From positions 2,232,001 to 2,296,000 of the forward strand of contig NZ_CP132294.1 of assembly GCF_030734285.1 (NCBI RefSeq): 64,000 nucleotides of DNA. Direction: 5' to 3'. The DNA is from Natronococcus sp. AD-5. GTDB taxonomy: Archaea; Halobacteriota; Halobacteria; Halobacteriales; Natrialbaceae. The position numbers and the translations under genes are program-made. The stretch's first letter is position 1; each line of letters starts with the position of its first letter. Under the pieces are notes generated by a model, which saw nothing but the letters and a program-made list of their open reading frames with translations, did no database searches and had not been told where the DNA came from. Below are positions 9,340 through 17,824 of this stretch, in pieces.

Positions 9340-9420
9340 TATTATTCCCCTTAATGCCGGACTAGGTATATAGAACTCCCTTATCTGTATGCCCATATTA
9401 GTAGCGTAATTTAATTACGA
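9340..9420. promoter_or_regulatory. AT-rich island with a 15-base palindrome
   Basis: In an otherwise GC-rich region this stretch is AT-rich and contains TATA-like elements on both strands (GGTATATAG near 9366-9373) and a perfect palindrome at 9405-9419, CGTAATT-T-AATTACG. It lies between the ATPase gene (minus, start 9234) and the zinc ribbon gene (plus, start 9479), so it probably holds both promoters and an operator. If the ATPase promoter is here, its mRNA has an untranslated leader of around 100 bases. Confidence 0.55.
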
Positions 9421-9478
9421 GAGTCCCGTCAGTCCGGATGCGTCGAAGCAGGTGGTGGCGCTTCGACCCCCTCGATTT

Positions 9479-9730
9479 ATGACGGCGCGACTCACGAAAA
9501 CACGGCCGGACGAATCGACGACGGCAGATAGCACTCCCTTTCCGTACGGAGACGAAGGCGTCGGATCGACGCTCCCGGCGCGCTCTCGAGCCGTCCTTCG
9601 ATCGCGGGGTACGAGCGGTTCCGTCGGTGGCGTCGGATCAACGGATTGTCCGGCGTGTGATTCCGAGACGATTAACGGCGCCGGGCTGTTCGGCTGTACC
9701 AGTTGTTCCTGGAGCGGTTCCTTTCGATAG
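9479..9730 (+). CDS. Small zinc ribbon protein
   Basis: An 83-residue protein: a disordered Thr/Ser/Pro-rich N-terminus of about 55 residues, then a two-knuckle zinc ribbon, CPAC at about residue 61 and CTSC about 15 residues later, ending in WSGSFR. Such tiny C4 proteins are numerous in haloarchaea and few have known functions. The ATG at 9479 is preferred; GTG codons at 9452 and 9455 would extend it by nine residues. The gene ends 51 bases before the convergent aminotransferase. Confidence 0.7.
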   Translation: MTARLTKTRPDESTTADSTPFPYGDEGVGSTLPARSRAVLRSRGTSGSVGGVGSTDCPACDSETINGAGLFGCTSCSWSGSFR

Positions 9731-9781
9731 GCGCCGATCTAGCGGGTCCTCTTCGCCCCCTTGCGCTCTTTCTCTCCGCCG

Positions 9782-10888
9782 TCAGGTGTCGTCGAAGTAC
9801 GCCGCGAGCCGATCGGCCGCATCCTCGACCCGCGGCGTGACGAGCGCGAACCGAAGCCAATCGCGTCGCGAGTCGCCGAACGCTTCACCTGGCATGCCGG
9901 CGACGCCGGCCTCGTCGATCAGCCGCTCGACGTTCTCGAGCGTTCCCGGATAGCCCTCGAAGCGAGCCATCACGTAGAACGAGCCCTGCGGCGTGGTGTA
10001 CTCGGCGCCCGCGGCCTCGAGCGCGTCGGTGAACGTCGCGACGCGCTCGGCGAGGAGGTCGCGGTTGCGCTCGTAGTAGTCGGGGCCGGTCTCGCGCAGC
10101 GCCCGGAGAACCGCGTACTGGGACGGCCGGCTGCCGGCGACGTTGACGAGCATGTGGCGGCTCTTCGCGTTCGCGACGAGGTGCGGCGGGAAGATCGCGT
10201 AGCCCACGCGGAAGCCGGTGATCGCCATCGACTTCGAGAAGGCGTTGGTGACGATCCGGTGGTCGGAGTCGAACGCGAGCGCGCTGGCGAACTCCCCCGA
10301 GAGGTCGTAGTGGTCGTACACCTCGTCGCTGACCAGGATCGCGTCGTACTCCTCCGCGATGGCGACGAGTTCGCGGACCGTCTCCTCGGGGTAGACCGCC
10401 CCGGTCGGGTTGTTCGGCGAGTTGACCACGATCGCGGCCGTCTCCTCGCTCGCGGCTTCGCGGACGTCGGCCGGCTCGAGCTGTCCGGTTTCGTCGGCCG
10501 CGACGTACGACTGGGTCCCGCCGAGCATCGTCGTCTTGCCCGGGTAGTACGGGTAGACCGGATCCGTCAGCAGGATCTCGTCGCCGCGGTCGCGCTCGAG
10601 GGCTCGCGCCATCGCGAGGTAGTTCGCCTCGCCGGCGCCGTTGGTGACGACCACCTGCTCGACGTCGACGCCTCGCCGCGAGGCGATCTCCTCGCGGAGT
10701 TCGCGCAGTCCCTGGCTCGGCGGGTACTGGAACCGGTCGGGCTCGAAGTCGGCGTAGTCGTGCAGCCCCTCCCGGAGCGCCCCGGGCGGCTCCCAGTCGG
10801 GGTTTCCGCTCACCATGTCGATGACGTCACGATCCGCCCGGGTCGCGTACTGCATCACGTGGAAGAACAGCGGCGTCTCGTACTCCAT
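9782..10888 (-). CDS. Class I/II pyridoxal phosphate aminotransferase
   Basis: A fold-type I aminotransferase of 368 residues. The motif order is typical: NGAGEANYLA (cofactor phosphate region), NSPNNPTGAVYPEE (PLP ring and substrate), SDEVYDHY, and NAFSKSMAITGFRVGY with the Schiff-base lysine in FSKS, then RFALVTP near the end with the carboxylate-binding arginine. It transfers an amino group between an amino acid and a 2-oxoacid; an aspartate- or alanine-type substrate is plausible but not proven. A GTG six bases upstream (10894) is an alternative start. It is divergent from the cinA-like gene. Confidence 0.92.
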   Translation of the reverse strand: MEYETPLFFHVMQYATRADRDVIDMVSGNPDWEPPGALREGLHDYADFEPDRFQYPPSQGLRELREEIASRRGVDVEQVVVTNGAGEANYLAMARALERDRGDEILLTDPVYPYYPGKTTMLGGTQSYVAADETGQLEPADVREAASEETAAIVVNSPNNPTGAVYPEETVRELVAIAEEYDAILVSDEVYDHYDLSGEFASALAFDSDHRIVTNAFSKSMAITGFRVGYAIFPPHLVANAKSRHMLVNVAGSRPSQYAVLRALRETGPDYYERNRDLLAERVATFTDALEAAGAEYTTPQGSFYVMARFEGYPGTLENVERLIDEAGVAGMPGEAFGDSRRDWLRFALVTPRVEDAADRLAAYFDDT

Positions 10889-11013
10889 GCTCACTACTGG
10901 GAGCGCACCCCCCGTCGTTCTTTCGTCACGCCGCTCGAGTCAGTCCGCGGGGTAACTTCGTCCGCAGCCGGGAGACCCGGTCTTTGAAGCGCGCTCGCCT
11001 CCTCGAGACGACC

Positions 11014-11535
11014 ATGAACGACGACATCGACCGCGAACTCCCGATGCAGGTGGCCGACGCCCTGCGGGCGAACGAGGACACGCTCGCCGTCGCCGAATCC
11101 TGCACCGGCGGGCTGGTCGGGGCCGCCGTCACCGCCGTGCCCGGGGCGAGCGACTACTTCGATTCGGGGTTGACGACCTACTCGTACGACGCCAAGCGCC
11201 GCCACCTCGGCGTCAGCCGCGAGGCGCTCGACGAACACGGCGCCGTCTCCGAACCGGTCGCCCGCGAGATGGCCCAGGGAGTCCGCGACGCCGCAGATAC
11301 GACGTGGGGCGTCGCCGTGACCGGCGTCGCCGGGCCCACCGGCGGGACCGAGGAGAAACCCGTCGGGACGGTCTACGTCGCCGTCGCCTACGCCGGTCCG
11401 TGGGGTACCGCATCCTCGTTCGTCACCGCCTCCCGCTACGAGTTCGACGGCGACCGCGCCGCCATCCGCGCGAAGACCGTCGATCGGGCGCTCGAGGACC
11501 TGCTCGCCGCCGTCGAGGAGACGCCGCGGGAGTGA
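11014..11535 (+). CDS. CinA C-terminal domain amidohydrolase (PncC type)
   Basis: A 173-residue stand-alone CinA C-terminal domain, a family that hydrolyses nicotinamide mononucleotide to nicotinate mononucleotide in pyridine nucleotide salvage. Family motifs are clear: AESCTGGLVGAAVT with the conserved Ser and Cys, then YFDSGLTTYSYDAK, GAVSEPVAREMA and VTGVAGPTGGTEEKPVGTV. Length agrees with the PncC group rather than full CinA. The start MNDDIDREL at 11014 was chosen over the in-frame upstream start at 10984. The gene is divergent from the aminotransferase at 9782-10888. Confidence 0.92.
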   Translation: MNDDIDRELPMQVADALRANEDTLAVAESCTGGLVGAAVTAVPGASDYFDSGLTTYSYDAKRRHLGVSREALDEHGAVSEPVAREMAQGVRDAADTTWGVAVTGVAGPTGGTEEKPVGTVYVAVAYAGPWGTASSFVTASRYEFDGDRAAIRAKTVDRALEDLLAAVEETPRE

Positions 11536-11634
11536 GGCTTCGGCGAGCGGCCGATCCTCGCGCCGATCGGTTCGAAACTCTGACCGTCCTCGAGAGAAAG
11601 GTATTCGAGGGCTCCCCGTCGATTCACGCCTACC

Positions 11635-12120
11635 ATGAACAAACGGGGCCACGTGCTCAACGCGATCCTGCTGAGTATCGGGCTCGGCTACCTGCTCGAG
11701 CCGGCGGGCGACCTGCGGACGTTCGAGACGATCATCACGATCGGCGTTCCCGTCGCGCTCGGCGCCCTCTTCCCGGACGTTGACACGGCCTTCGGCAGAC
11801 ACCGGAAGACGCTGCACAACCTTCCGATCCTGGTCGGATTTCTCGCCTTTCCGGCGTTCTTCGGGAACCTCGAGTACGTCTGGATCGGCATCCTGACGCA
11901 CTACGCGCTCGACGTCGCGGGGAGCAAGCGCGGCATCGCGCTGTTTTACCCGGTCTGGAAGCGGGAGTTCGGGCTCCCGACCGGCGTCGCCGTGAGCAGC
12001 AAGCGGGCGGATCTGGTGACCGTCCTCGTGACCGCCCTCGAGCTGGCGCTCGCCGCGGTGATCATCTACGAGTTGCCCCGGCGGGGTTTCGAGGTGGGAC
12101 GACAGGCGGTCGGCATTTAA
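11635..12120 (+). CDS. DUF457/YdjM-like membrane-bound metal-dependent hydrolase
   Basis: A 161-residue membrane protein. The N-terminus MNKRGHVLNA carries the early His, and further on FPDVDTAFGRHRKTLHN and LTHYALDVAGS carry the His and Asp residues typical of the YdjM/DUF457 putative metal-dependent hydrolases. Four hydrophobic segments are interleaved, at about 10-24, 35-50, 60-90 and 125-148. The reaction is not known for this family. It converges with the DUF7139-like gene, with 39 bases between the two stops. Confidence 0.85.
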   Translation: MNKRGHVLNAILLSIGLGYLLEPAGDLRTFETIITIGVPVALGALFPDVDTAFGRHRKTLHNLPILVGFLAFPAFFGNLEYVWIGILTHYALDVAGSKRGIALFYPVWKREFGLPTGVAVSSKRADLVTVLVTALELALAAVIIYELPRRGFEVGRQAVGI

Positions 12121-12159
12121 CGGCAGCCCGGCGACACTCGAGGTACCGAAACCGGTGAA

Positions 12160-13035
12160 TTAGCGGCGGTTCGGCGTCCACTCCTCGCAGGCGTCCATGT
12201 TCTCCATCGTCTCGTCGTGGCGGGCGCAGTACGGAACCATTCCGGACGACGAGCGGACGTACTCGAAGTGGCTGCAGTTGCCGCAGTAGCGGTCGGCCGG
12301 CTTCGGCGGTTCGGCTGGCGAGTCGACGATCTCCGCGTCGTATCCGTCGTCGGCGTCCGTCTCGAGCGGCGAGGAGATCTCCGCCGTCGTCGACCCGCCG
12401 TCGCTCGTCGCCGTGCTCGAGTTCGTCTGCGTTTCCACGTCTCCGTCGGGCGTCTCGCCGAGGAGGCCGACGCCGCCGAGTCCGCCGGCGGTCTCCGAGT
12501 CGTCGACTTCGACGACGGTCTGGTTGTGTCGCGTGACGTTCATCTCGAGCATTCCGCCGGGGTCGTTTCGCGTCTTGAAGTTGACGACCCCGACGAACAG
12601 ACACCAGACGGCGATGAACAGGCCGAGGAGGTAGATCGCCGAGACCTCGAGCGTCAGGTCGGCGCCGTAGCCCCGCCAGTGGTAGGGGTAGGCCTCCCAG
12701 AAAAGCGCGACGCCGAGCAGACAGAGACCGGCGCCGATCGCACCCGCCGCCCGCACTCGCCGACTCGCCGGCAACACGATGAAGACGCCGACGAGCGCGG
12801 CCGGAACGCCGACGCCGGCGAGCACGCCGGCGACGCGCACCGTCGCGTAGTGGTCGGGCATCTCCCACGCGGTCGCGTCTGCCACGTAGCCGGCGAAGAG
12901 GTCGGTCGTCGGTACGAGGACGGCGAGCACGGAAAGCATCGCGCCCAGCAGGAGGAGCGACGTCCCCGCGTACAGCCGCCGGAGGCTCGTCACTTCCCGC
13001 GTGTTCCCCTCGTAGGCCTCCGTCAGACTCGTCAT
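12160..13035 (-). CDS. DUF7139-like four-helix membrane protein with zinc tail
   Basis: A 291-residue protein with three parts. Residues about 25-155 form four membrane helices with a basic loop between helices 2 and 3 (LPASRRVRAAG) and a conserved YPYHW motif. An acidic, Ser/Thr-rich linker follows. The C-terminal 45 residues carry four cysteines (CGNC, then C in YCARHD, then C in DACEEW), probably one zinc site. Positive loops put both termini in the cytoplasm. The membrane module aligns with the anchor of the DUF1508 repeat protein at 59927-62815 (shared RVAGV, LP, YP-x-x-W). The start MTSLTEAYEG at 13035 avoids a basic upstream extension. Function unknown. Confidence 0.82.
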   Translation of the reverse strand: MTSLTEAYEGNTREVTSLRRLYAGTSLLLLGAMLSVLAVLVPTTDLFAGYVADATAWEMPDHYATVRVAGVLAGVGVPAALVGVFIVLPASRRVRAAGAIGAGLCLLGVALFWEAYPYHWRGYGADLTLEVSAIYLLGLFIAVWCLFVGVVNFKTRNDPGGMLEMNVTRHNQTVVEVDDSETAGGLGGVGLLGETPDGDVETQTNSSTATSDGGSTTAEISSPLETDADDGYDAEIVDSPAEPPKPADRYCGNCSHFEYVRSSSGMVPYCARHDETMENMDACEEWTPNRR

Positions 13036-13160
13036 GCGGGTGCGTTCGGACCCACGACACAAAACGGTATGTCAGACACGTTTCAACTCTCAGAGAGGAA
13101 TCGAGATCGGGAGGTCGGTGAAACGAAAGCTTGAATCGCCGGGATCGAAAATCTTCGGTC

Positions 13161-13448
13161 ATGAGCGACGAGGACGAGGATTCGGAACCCGCGGTCTCGC
13201 TCGGTGAACGAACGGCCGTCGAGGGAGCGCCGCTCGCCCGCGTGAGCTCGCGACTCACCTGGCCGAAAGAGAAGAGCGAGATCGACCGCCTGGAAGGGGA
13301 GAGCGTCATCCGCACGCCGGACGGACCGCGGGAGCTCTCGGCCGTCCTCGAGGCGGTCGACGAGACGTACTTCCAGCGCCGCCAGGAGTTCGAGAGCGAG
13401 GTCCGCCAGGTCATCGGCACCGGGCCGGTTCCGACCGCGGACGAGTAG
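13161..13448 (+). CDS. DUF5789 family protein
   Basis: A 95-residue soluble, acidic protein. It matches the small haloarchaeal DUF5789 family in the pattern RLTWPKEKSEIDRLEGESVIRTPDGPRELS followed by a helix ending in ETYFQRRQEFESEVRQVIG (described here by its parts). No enzymatic motif is visible. The start ATG at 13161 is preferred over 13131. The CPBP protease gene begins six bases after the stop, so the two are almost certainly cotranscribed. Confidence 0.8.
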   Translation: MSDEDEDSEPAVSLGERTAVEGAPLARVSSRLTWPKEKSEIDRLEGESVIRTPDGPRELSAVLEAVDETYFQRRQEFESEVRQVIGTGPVPTADE

Positions 13449-13454
13449 CCGCCC

Positions 13455-14156
13455 GTGTCGACGGAAGAGGAGGACCGAAGCGGCGTCGGCCGGCTCTCCG
13501 ACCGGTTCGATCGACTCACCTGGGTCCAGAAGTCGCTACTGACCGGCGCCCTGTTGACGCTGCTGTGGACGCAGCTGGTCCCCGGCGAACTCGAGCGCCG
13601 GGCCGTCGTCGACGCGATCTTGCTGATCGGCGGCCCGCTGACGCTCGGACTCGCGCACGGCAACCGCGTCGGCTGGAACGTCAACCGGACCGCCGTCCGG
13701 AACGCGGCGTTGCTCTCGCTGTTCGTCCTCCCCTTCTACGTTGTGGGATCGACGCTTCCGACCATCCGCACGTTTTACCCGATGTGGGAAACCTCGGCCG
13801 CCCCCGCCGAGTTCGTTCCCCACGCCATCAAGCTCTTCACGCTGGCGCTGGCCGCCGAAACCTACTACCGCGGCCTGCTCTGCGTCGGCGTGCGGGAGAT
13901 CGGCTTCAAGGCGGTATTCATCAGCCCCGTCGTCTACATGATCCACCACTCCTCGAAGCCGCCGATCGAGTTTCTGCTGTCGGGACCGACCGACGTGCTC
14001 TTCGGCGCCGTCGACTACAAGTCCGACTCCATCCTCCCGTCGGTGATCGCCCACGGGGTCGGGCTCGTCCTGCTCGACTGGCTCGTGTTGCACGATCCGC
14101 TGTTCGACCCGACGGCGTTTCTGCGCTCCCTCGAGTGGATCCCGGTGCCGATCTGA
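13455..14156 (+). CDS. CPBP family intramembrane metalloprotease
   Basis: A 233-residue polytopic membrane protein with the three-part signature of the CPBP (CAAX protease and bacteriocin-processing, Abi) family. AETYYRGLL supplies the Glu and the ExxxR. VVYMIHHSS supplies the second motif's histidine, and SVIAHGVGLVLLDW supplies the third motif's His, with Asp in place of the usual Asn. These are the expected metal-binding and catalytic residues of an intramembrane glutamic/metalloprotease. It probably starts with GTG at 13455. It is coupled to the DUF5789 gene six bases upstream. The substrate is unknown. Confidence 0.83.
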   Translation: MSTEEEDRSGVGRLSDRFDRLTWVQKSLLTGALLTLLWTQLVPGELERRAVVDAILLIGGPLTLGLAHGNRVGWNVNRTAVRNAALLSLFVLPFYVVGSTLPTIRTFYPMWETSAAPAEFVPHAIKLFTLALAAETYYRGLLCVGVREIGFKAVFISPVVYMIHHSSKPPIEFLLSGPTDVLFGAVDYKSDSILPSVIAHGVGLVLLDWLVLHDPLFDPTAFLRSLEWIPVPI

Positions 14157-14211
14157 TCCCCGAATCAGCGCGACGGTGGGGCTTTAGTGGCTCCCGTTCG
14201 ATGGGGTAGAC

Positions 14212-14676
14212 ATGAGTCTGCCAATCGACCCGGCCGAGATCGACCCGGACGACGTCGGCGAGAAACAGGCCGTCCTCGAGATGGAACACGGGGAGGCGAT
14301 CGAACACGTCCGCGAGGTCTGCGAGGACGTCGGCTTCGGCATCCCCGTCGAGTTCTCCCCGTCGGAATTGCTCAACGAGAAGGTCGACGCCGACCGCGAC
14401 CCCTACTACGTGCTCGGCGCCTGCAACCCCGCGATCGCGAACGAGGCGCTCGACGAGACCTTGCGGATCGGCGGGCTCTTCCCCTGTAACATGATCGTCT
14501 GGGAGGAAGAACCGGGCCGACAGCGGGTGTACCACCTCTCGATCATGAAGATCGCCCGCCTGCTCGATATCGCCCCGAACGACGAGACGTGGGCGGAGAT
14601 CATCGACACCACCGGGGACCTCGCCGAGGAGGCGTTCGAGAAGTTCGACTCGGTCGACGAAGAGACGACGGACTGA
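14212..14676 (+). CDS. DUF302 domain protein
   Basis: A 154-residue soluble protein of the DUF302 superfamily. The family core is visible: an N-terminal helix-strand unit (HGEAIEHVREVCEDVGFGIPVEF) and the later GACNPAIANEALDETLRIGGLFPCNMIVWEE, given here only as landmarks. It then has a C-terminal helix rich in acidic residues. DUF302 proteins may bind ligands or metal; no activity is assigned. The start follows the CPBP stop by 55 bases, and the AI-2E-type permease follows on the same strand. Confidence 0.85.
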   Translation: MSLPIDPAEIDPDDVGEKQAVLEMEHGEAIEHVREVCEDVGFGIPVEFSPSELLNEKVDADRDPYYVLGACNPAIANEALDETLRIGGLFPCNMIVWEEEPGRQRVYHLSIMKIARLLDIAPNDETWAEIIDTTGDLAEEAFEKFDSVDEETTD

Positions 14677-14798
14677 CGAGGCCTCGAGATCGCCTCGATG
14701 ACCCGTTCCGACGCCGTCGCGCGTCGCGAACGGACGCCCCGATACGGTTAGTAATCCTGAATGTCAACACTTACATACGTTCCGTGGCATATCGGGAC

Positions 14799-15881
14799 AT
14801 GGACGTCCGAACCGCGTTCTTCGCCCTCCTGCTCGTCGTTCTCGCGGCGATCGCGACCCTGATCCTCGCGCCGCTGTTGCAGTACGTGCTGGCCGCCGGC
14901 CTCCTCGCGTTCGTGCTCTACCCCGCACACGAGCGACTCGAGTCGCGGCTCGGACCGCGGCCGTCGGCGCTCGCCCTCACGGGCGTCGCGATCCTCGCCG
15001 CGGTCGTGCCGGTCCTCTACCTCTCGATCGTGGTCCTCCAGACGGCGTTCTCGTTCCTGAACGATTTCGACGAGATGGCCGTCGTCGAGTCCGGAAGAGA
15101 ACTCGCCCTCGAGTTCGGTGCCGATCCCGAGGCGGTGGCGACCGCCGAAGCGCAACTCGTCTCCGGACTCGAAGGCTTCCTCGGAAACGCCGTCGACGTC
15201 GCGCTCGCGGAACTGATCGGGCTGCTGAACGCCAGCATCCGGATGAGCCTGGGACTGCTGGTGCTCGTCTTCTTGCTGTACTACCTGCTGGTCGACGGGC
15301 GGATGTTCGTCACCTGGTTGGCGGACGTCGCGCCCCTCGAGGACGGGGTTCGCGACGAACTGTTCGACGAGGTCGAGGTCGTCACCTGGGCGGTAATCAA
15401 GAGTCACGTGCTCGTCGCCGTCGTCGAGGGTCTGCTCGGGGGCCTCGGATTCTACCTGCTCGGCGTCCCGAACGTCGCGTTCTGGACGGTCATCATGATC
15501 GTCGTCTCGTTCCTGCCGGCGATCGGCGTCTGGCTCGTCTGGGGACCGGCGGTCGGCTACCTCGCGATGACGGCCGATCCGCTCGCCGCGGTCGCGTTGC
15601 TCCTGTACGGACTCGCGGTGCTCTCGGTCGTCGACAACTACCTGCGAGCGATCTTCGTCGACCGGAACTCCGGGCTGCACCCCGCGGTCGTCCTGGTCGG
15701 CGTCATCGGCGGCATCTACCTGCTCGGCATCATGGGGCTGTTCCTCGGCCCCGTGCTGCTGGCGGTGTTCAAAGCCGGATTGAACGTCCTCAACGAGACC
15801 GCACTGGCCGCCGGCGACGTTCGGTTCGGGACCGTGAACCCGACAGCGTCGGCGGCGGAGAAGGGAACGGCCGACGATTGA
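14799..15881 (+). CDS. AI-2E family transporter (PerM-like)
   Basis: A 360-residue membrane protein of the AI-2E transporter/PerM family. There are about eight helices, with the hydrophilic loop after helix 3 (residues about 80-145) and the conserved C-terminal pattern of FLPAIGVWLVWGPAV, SVVDNYLRAIFV and HPAVVLVGVIGG, each a family landmark. Members export small molecules or work as Na+/H+ antiporters; the name does not prove autoinducer transport. The ATG at 14799 follows an AT-rich stretch (GGTTAGTAATCCTG, about 14744-14760). The frame upstream of that ATG is not coding. Confidence 0.88.
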   Translation: MDVRTAFFALLLVVLAAIATLILAPLLQYVLAAGLLAFVLYPAHERLESRLGPRPSALALTGVAILAAVVPVLYLSIVVLQTAFSFLNDFDEMAVVESGRELALEFGADPEAVATAEAQLVSGLEGFLGNAVDVALAELIGLLNASIRMSLGLLVLVFLLYYLLVDGRMFVTWLADVAPLEDGVRDELFDEVEVVTWAVIKSHVLVAVVEGLLGGLGFYLLGVPNVAFWTVIMIVVSFLPAIGVWLVWGPAVGYLAMTADPLAAVALLLYGLAVLSVVDNYLRAIFVDRNSGLHPAVVLVGVIGGIYLLGIMGLFLGPVLLAVFKAGLNVLNETALAAGDVRFGTVNPTASAAEKGTADD

Positions 15882-15911
15882 GACGTCGACCTCGGCGACT
15901 CGAGCGGAGCG

Positions 15912-17348
15912 TCAGTCCGCGGCCTGTGCCGTCTCGGCGCGGCTCGTCGTCGGCACGCCGCGGCCGGTAGCCGCCATCGCGAACAGCACGAGCGGCGACA
16001 GCAGTCCGAACAGGTAGTACGGCGCGTACTCGAGCGTCGGCACGCCGGTCGCGCCGGCCATGAAGACGCCGCCGGCGTGCCACGGGATCAGCGCGCCGGT
16101 CGGCGTGCCGGCGGCCTCGACGGCCCGCGAGAGTTCGTCGCTGTCCAGGTCGAACTCCTCGTAGAGGTTCCGCAGCGTCATCCCCGGCAGGACGATGCTC
16201 ATGTACTGCTGGGCGGTGAGCGCGTTGACCGCCATCGCCGAAAGGCCGGTGCCGGCGATCAGGCTGCCCGAACTCGTCACGCTCTGCGAGAGTCGGTGCG
16301 CGAGCACCGCCAGCACGCCGAGCTTCTCGAGGAGGCCGCCGAGGGCCAGCGCCGCGACGACGACCGAGATCGTCCAGGCCGAGCCCGCGAGACCGCCGGT
16401 ATCGAGCAGGCCGTCGACGAGTTCCGAACTCGTTTCGGGTGCGGTGCCGTTCAGGAACACGTCCCAGGCGGGGACGAATCCCGTCCCTTGGACGAGTATC
16501 GACGTAACGACGCCGGCGAGCGTGCCGACGACGAGGGTCGGAAGCGCCGGGACGCCGCGGAGCGCGAGCCCGAAGGTCACGACGAGCGGGAGGAAGACCG
16601 CCGGCGAGACCGCGTAGCTTCCCTCGAGTGCGGTCTGGATCTCGGCGAGTTGATCCGCGGGAACGGCGCCGCTGGCCTGGAGCCCGAGCGCTGCGAAGCC
16701 GACCACCGCGATCCCGAACGCGATGGCGGTCCCCGTCCGCATGCGATTGATGTGCTCGTACAGCGGCGTGTTCGTCACCCCGGCGGCGAGGTTCGTCGTG
16801 TCCGAGAGCGGCGACTGCTTGTCACCAGCGTACGCGCCCGAGATGACCGCGCCGACGGTCATCGGCGCGGGAATGCCGAGCCCGGAGCCGATCCCGACGA
16901 ACGCGACGCCGAGGGTCGCGACCGTGGTCCACGACGAACCGATCGCGAACGCGACGACGCCCGCGAGGACGGCCGCCGCGGGCAGGAACACCGTCGGCGT
17001 CAGCACCTCGAGGCCGTAGTACATCATCGCCGGAATCGTTCCGGCGTCGACCCAGGTGGCGATGAGCGCGTAGATGGTGAAAAGGATCAGGATCGCCTGG
17101 AGCCCCATCAGGAGCCCGTTGGCGATCCCGTCGTAGAGGTCGTCCCACGAGTACCCGAGATAGTACCCGAAGGCCCCGACGAAGGCGATACTCCAGAGCA
17201 GCGGGGCGTGCGGATCGAGTCCGAGCAGCGCGGAGCCGATCCCGAGAAAGAGAACGACTGCGAGAACCGGAACGAGCGCGAGCGCGGCCGACGGCCGCCG
17301 CTCCGGATCCAGCTCGTCGATCGTCGTCGGTGTAAAGTCGCGTGGCAT
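15912..17348 (-). CDS. nhaC: NhaC family Na+/H+ antiporter
   Basis: A 478-residue membrane antiporter of the NhaC family, which exchanges internal Na+ for external H+. There are about eleven helices. Family landmarks include the early IGSSWTTVATLGVA, GAVISGAYAGDKQSPLSDTTNLAAG, and in the second half TGLSAMAVNALTAQQY and IPWHAGGVFMAG. A GTG directly before the ATG (17351) is an alternative start. NhaC fits an organism that manages high Na+. The TATA-like TTATTCC near 17355-17365 lies just upstream. Confidence 0.9.
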   Translation of the reverse strand: MPRDFTPTTIDELDPERRPSAALALVPVLAVVLFLGIGSALLGLDPHAPLLWSIAFVGAFGYYLGYSWDDLYDGIANGLLMGLQAILILFTIYALIATWVDAGTIPAMMYYGLEVLTPTVFLPAAAVLAGVVAFAIGSSWTTVATLGVAFVGIGSGLGIPAPMTVGAVISGAYAGDKQSPLSDTTNLAAGVTNTPLYEHINRMRTGTAIAFGIAVVGFAALGLQASGAVPADQLAEIQTALEGSYAVSPAVFLPLVVTFGLALRGVPALPTLVVGTLAGVVTSILVQGTGFVPAWDVFLNGTAPETSSELVDGLLDTGGLAGSAWTISVVVAALALGGLLEKLGVLAVLAHRLSQSVTSSGSLIAGTGLSAMAVNALTAQQYMSIVLPGMTLRNLYEEFDLDSDELSRAVEAAGTPTGALIPWHAGGVFMAGATGVPTLEYAPYYLFGLLSPLVLFAMAATGRGVPTTSRAETAQAAD

Positions 17349-17531
17349 CACCCGGATTATTCCCTCCAGGAATAAAAGTCGATCGAATGATTACTGAAGG
17401 GTATGCCACCCGGTACCAGAACCCACATTCAGCTCTCCCGACACGAACTTGACTAAATCGATTCGCGGTTACCCAGCCCAGAGCGCCGATAGACGGCCGT
17501 TGAACCGAACGGATCGGGCCGTCAGCTCCGG

Positions 17532-17747
17532 TTATCGGCTCTCGTCGTCTCGATCCTCCGGCGCGTTCGTTCCGTTCTCGGACTCCCGCGCTTCCGCCGC
17601 CAGCACGGCCAGGCGCTGCTCCGCGTCGTGCTGGATGTACCCCGCGGTGACCGCGAGTACGACGACGACGAAGGCGGGAACTCCGATCAGGAGAACGAGC
17701 GCCGCCAGAACCGAGAGAAGATCGGGGTTGCCGAGCGCGAACCACAT
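17532..17747 (-). CDS. Small single-span membrane protein
   Basis: A 71-residue protein. One long hydrophobic helix (LLSVLAALVLLIGVPAFVVVV, about residues 9-35) is followed by an amphipathic, acidic tail (AEQRLAVLAAEARESENGT). The start MWFALGNPDL at 17747 is preferred; the frame extends upstream but that part is basic. I recognise no family. It sits between nhaC and nreA on the same strand. Confidence 0.6.
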   Translation of the reverse strand: MWFALGNPDLLSVLAALVLLIGVPAFVVVVLAVTAGYIQHDAEQRLAVLAAEARESENGTNAPEDRDDESR

Positions 17748-17824
17748 ATCGACCGCGACGGGGCCGACCGAGTTAGTTCCCCGGTTCTCGTGACGGAACG
17801 AGCGAAGCGACGCGCGTGCTCGGC

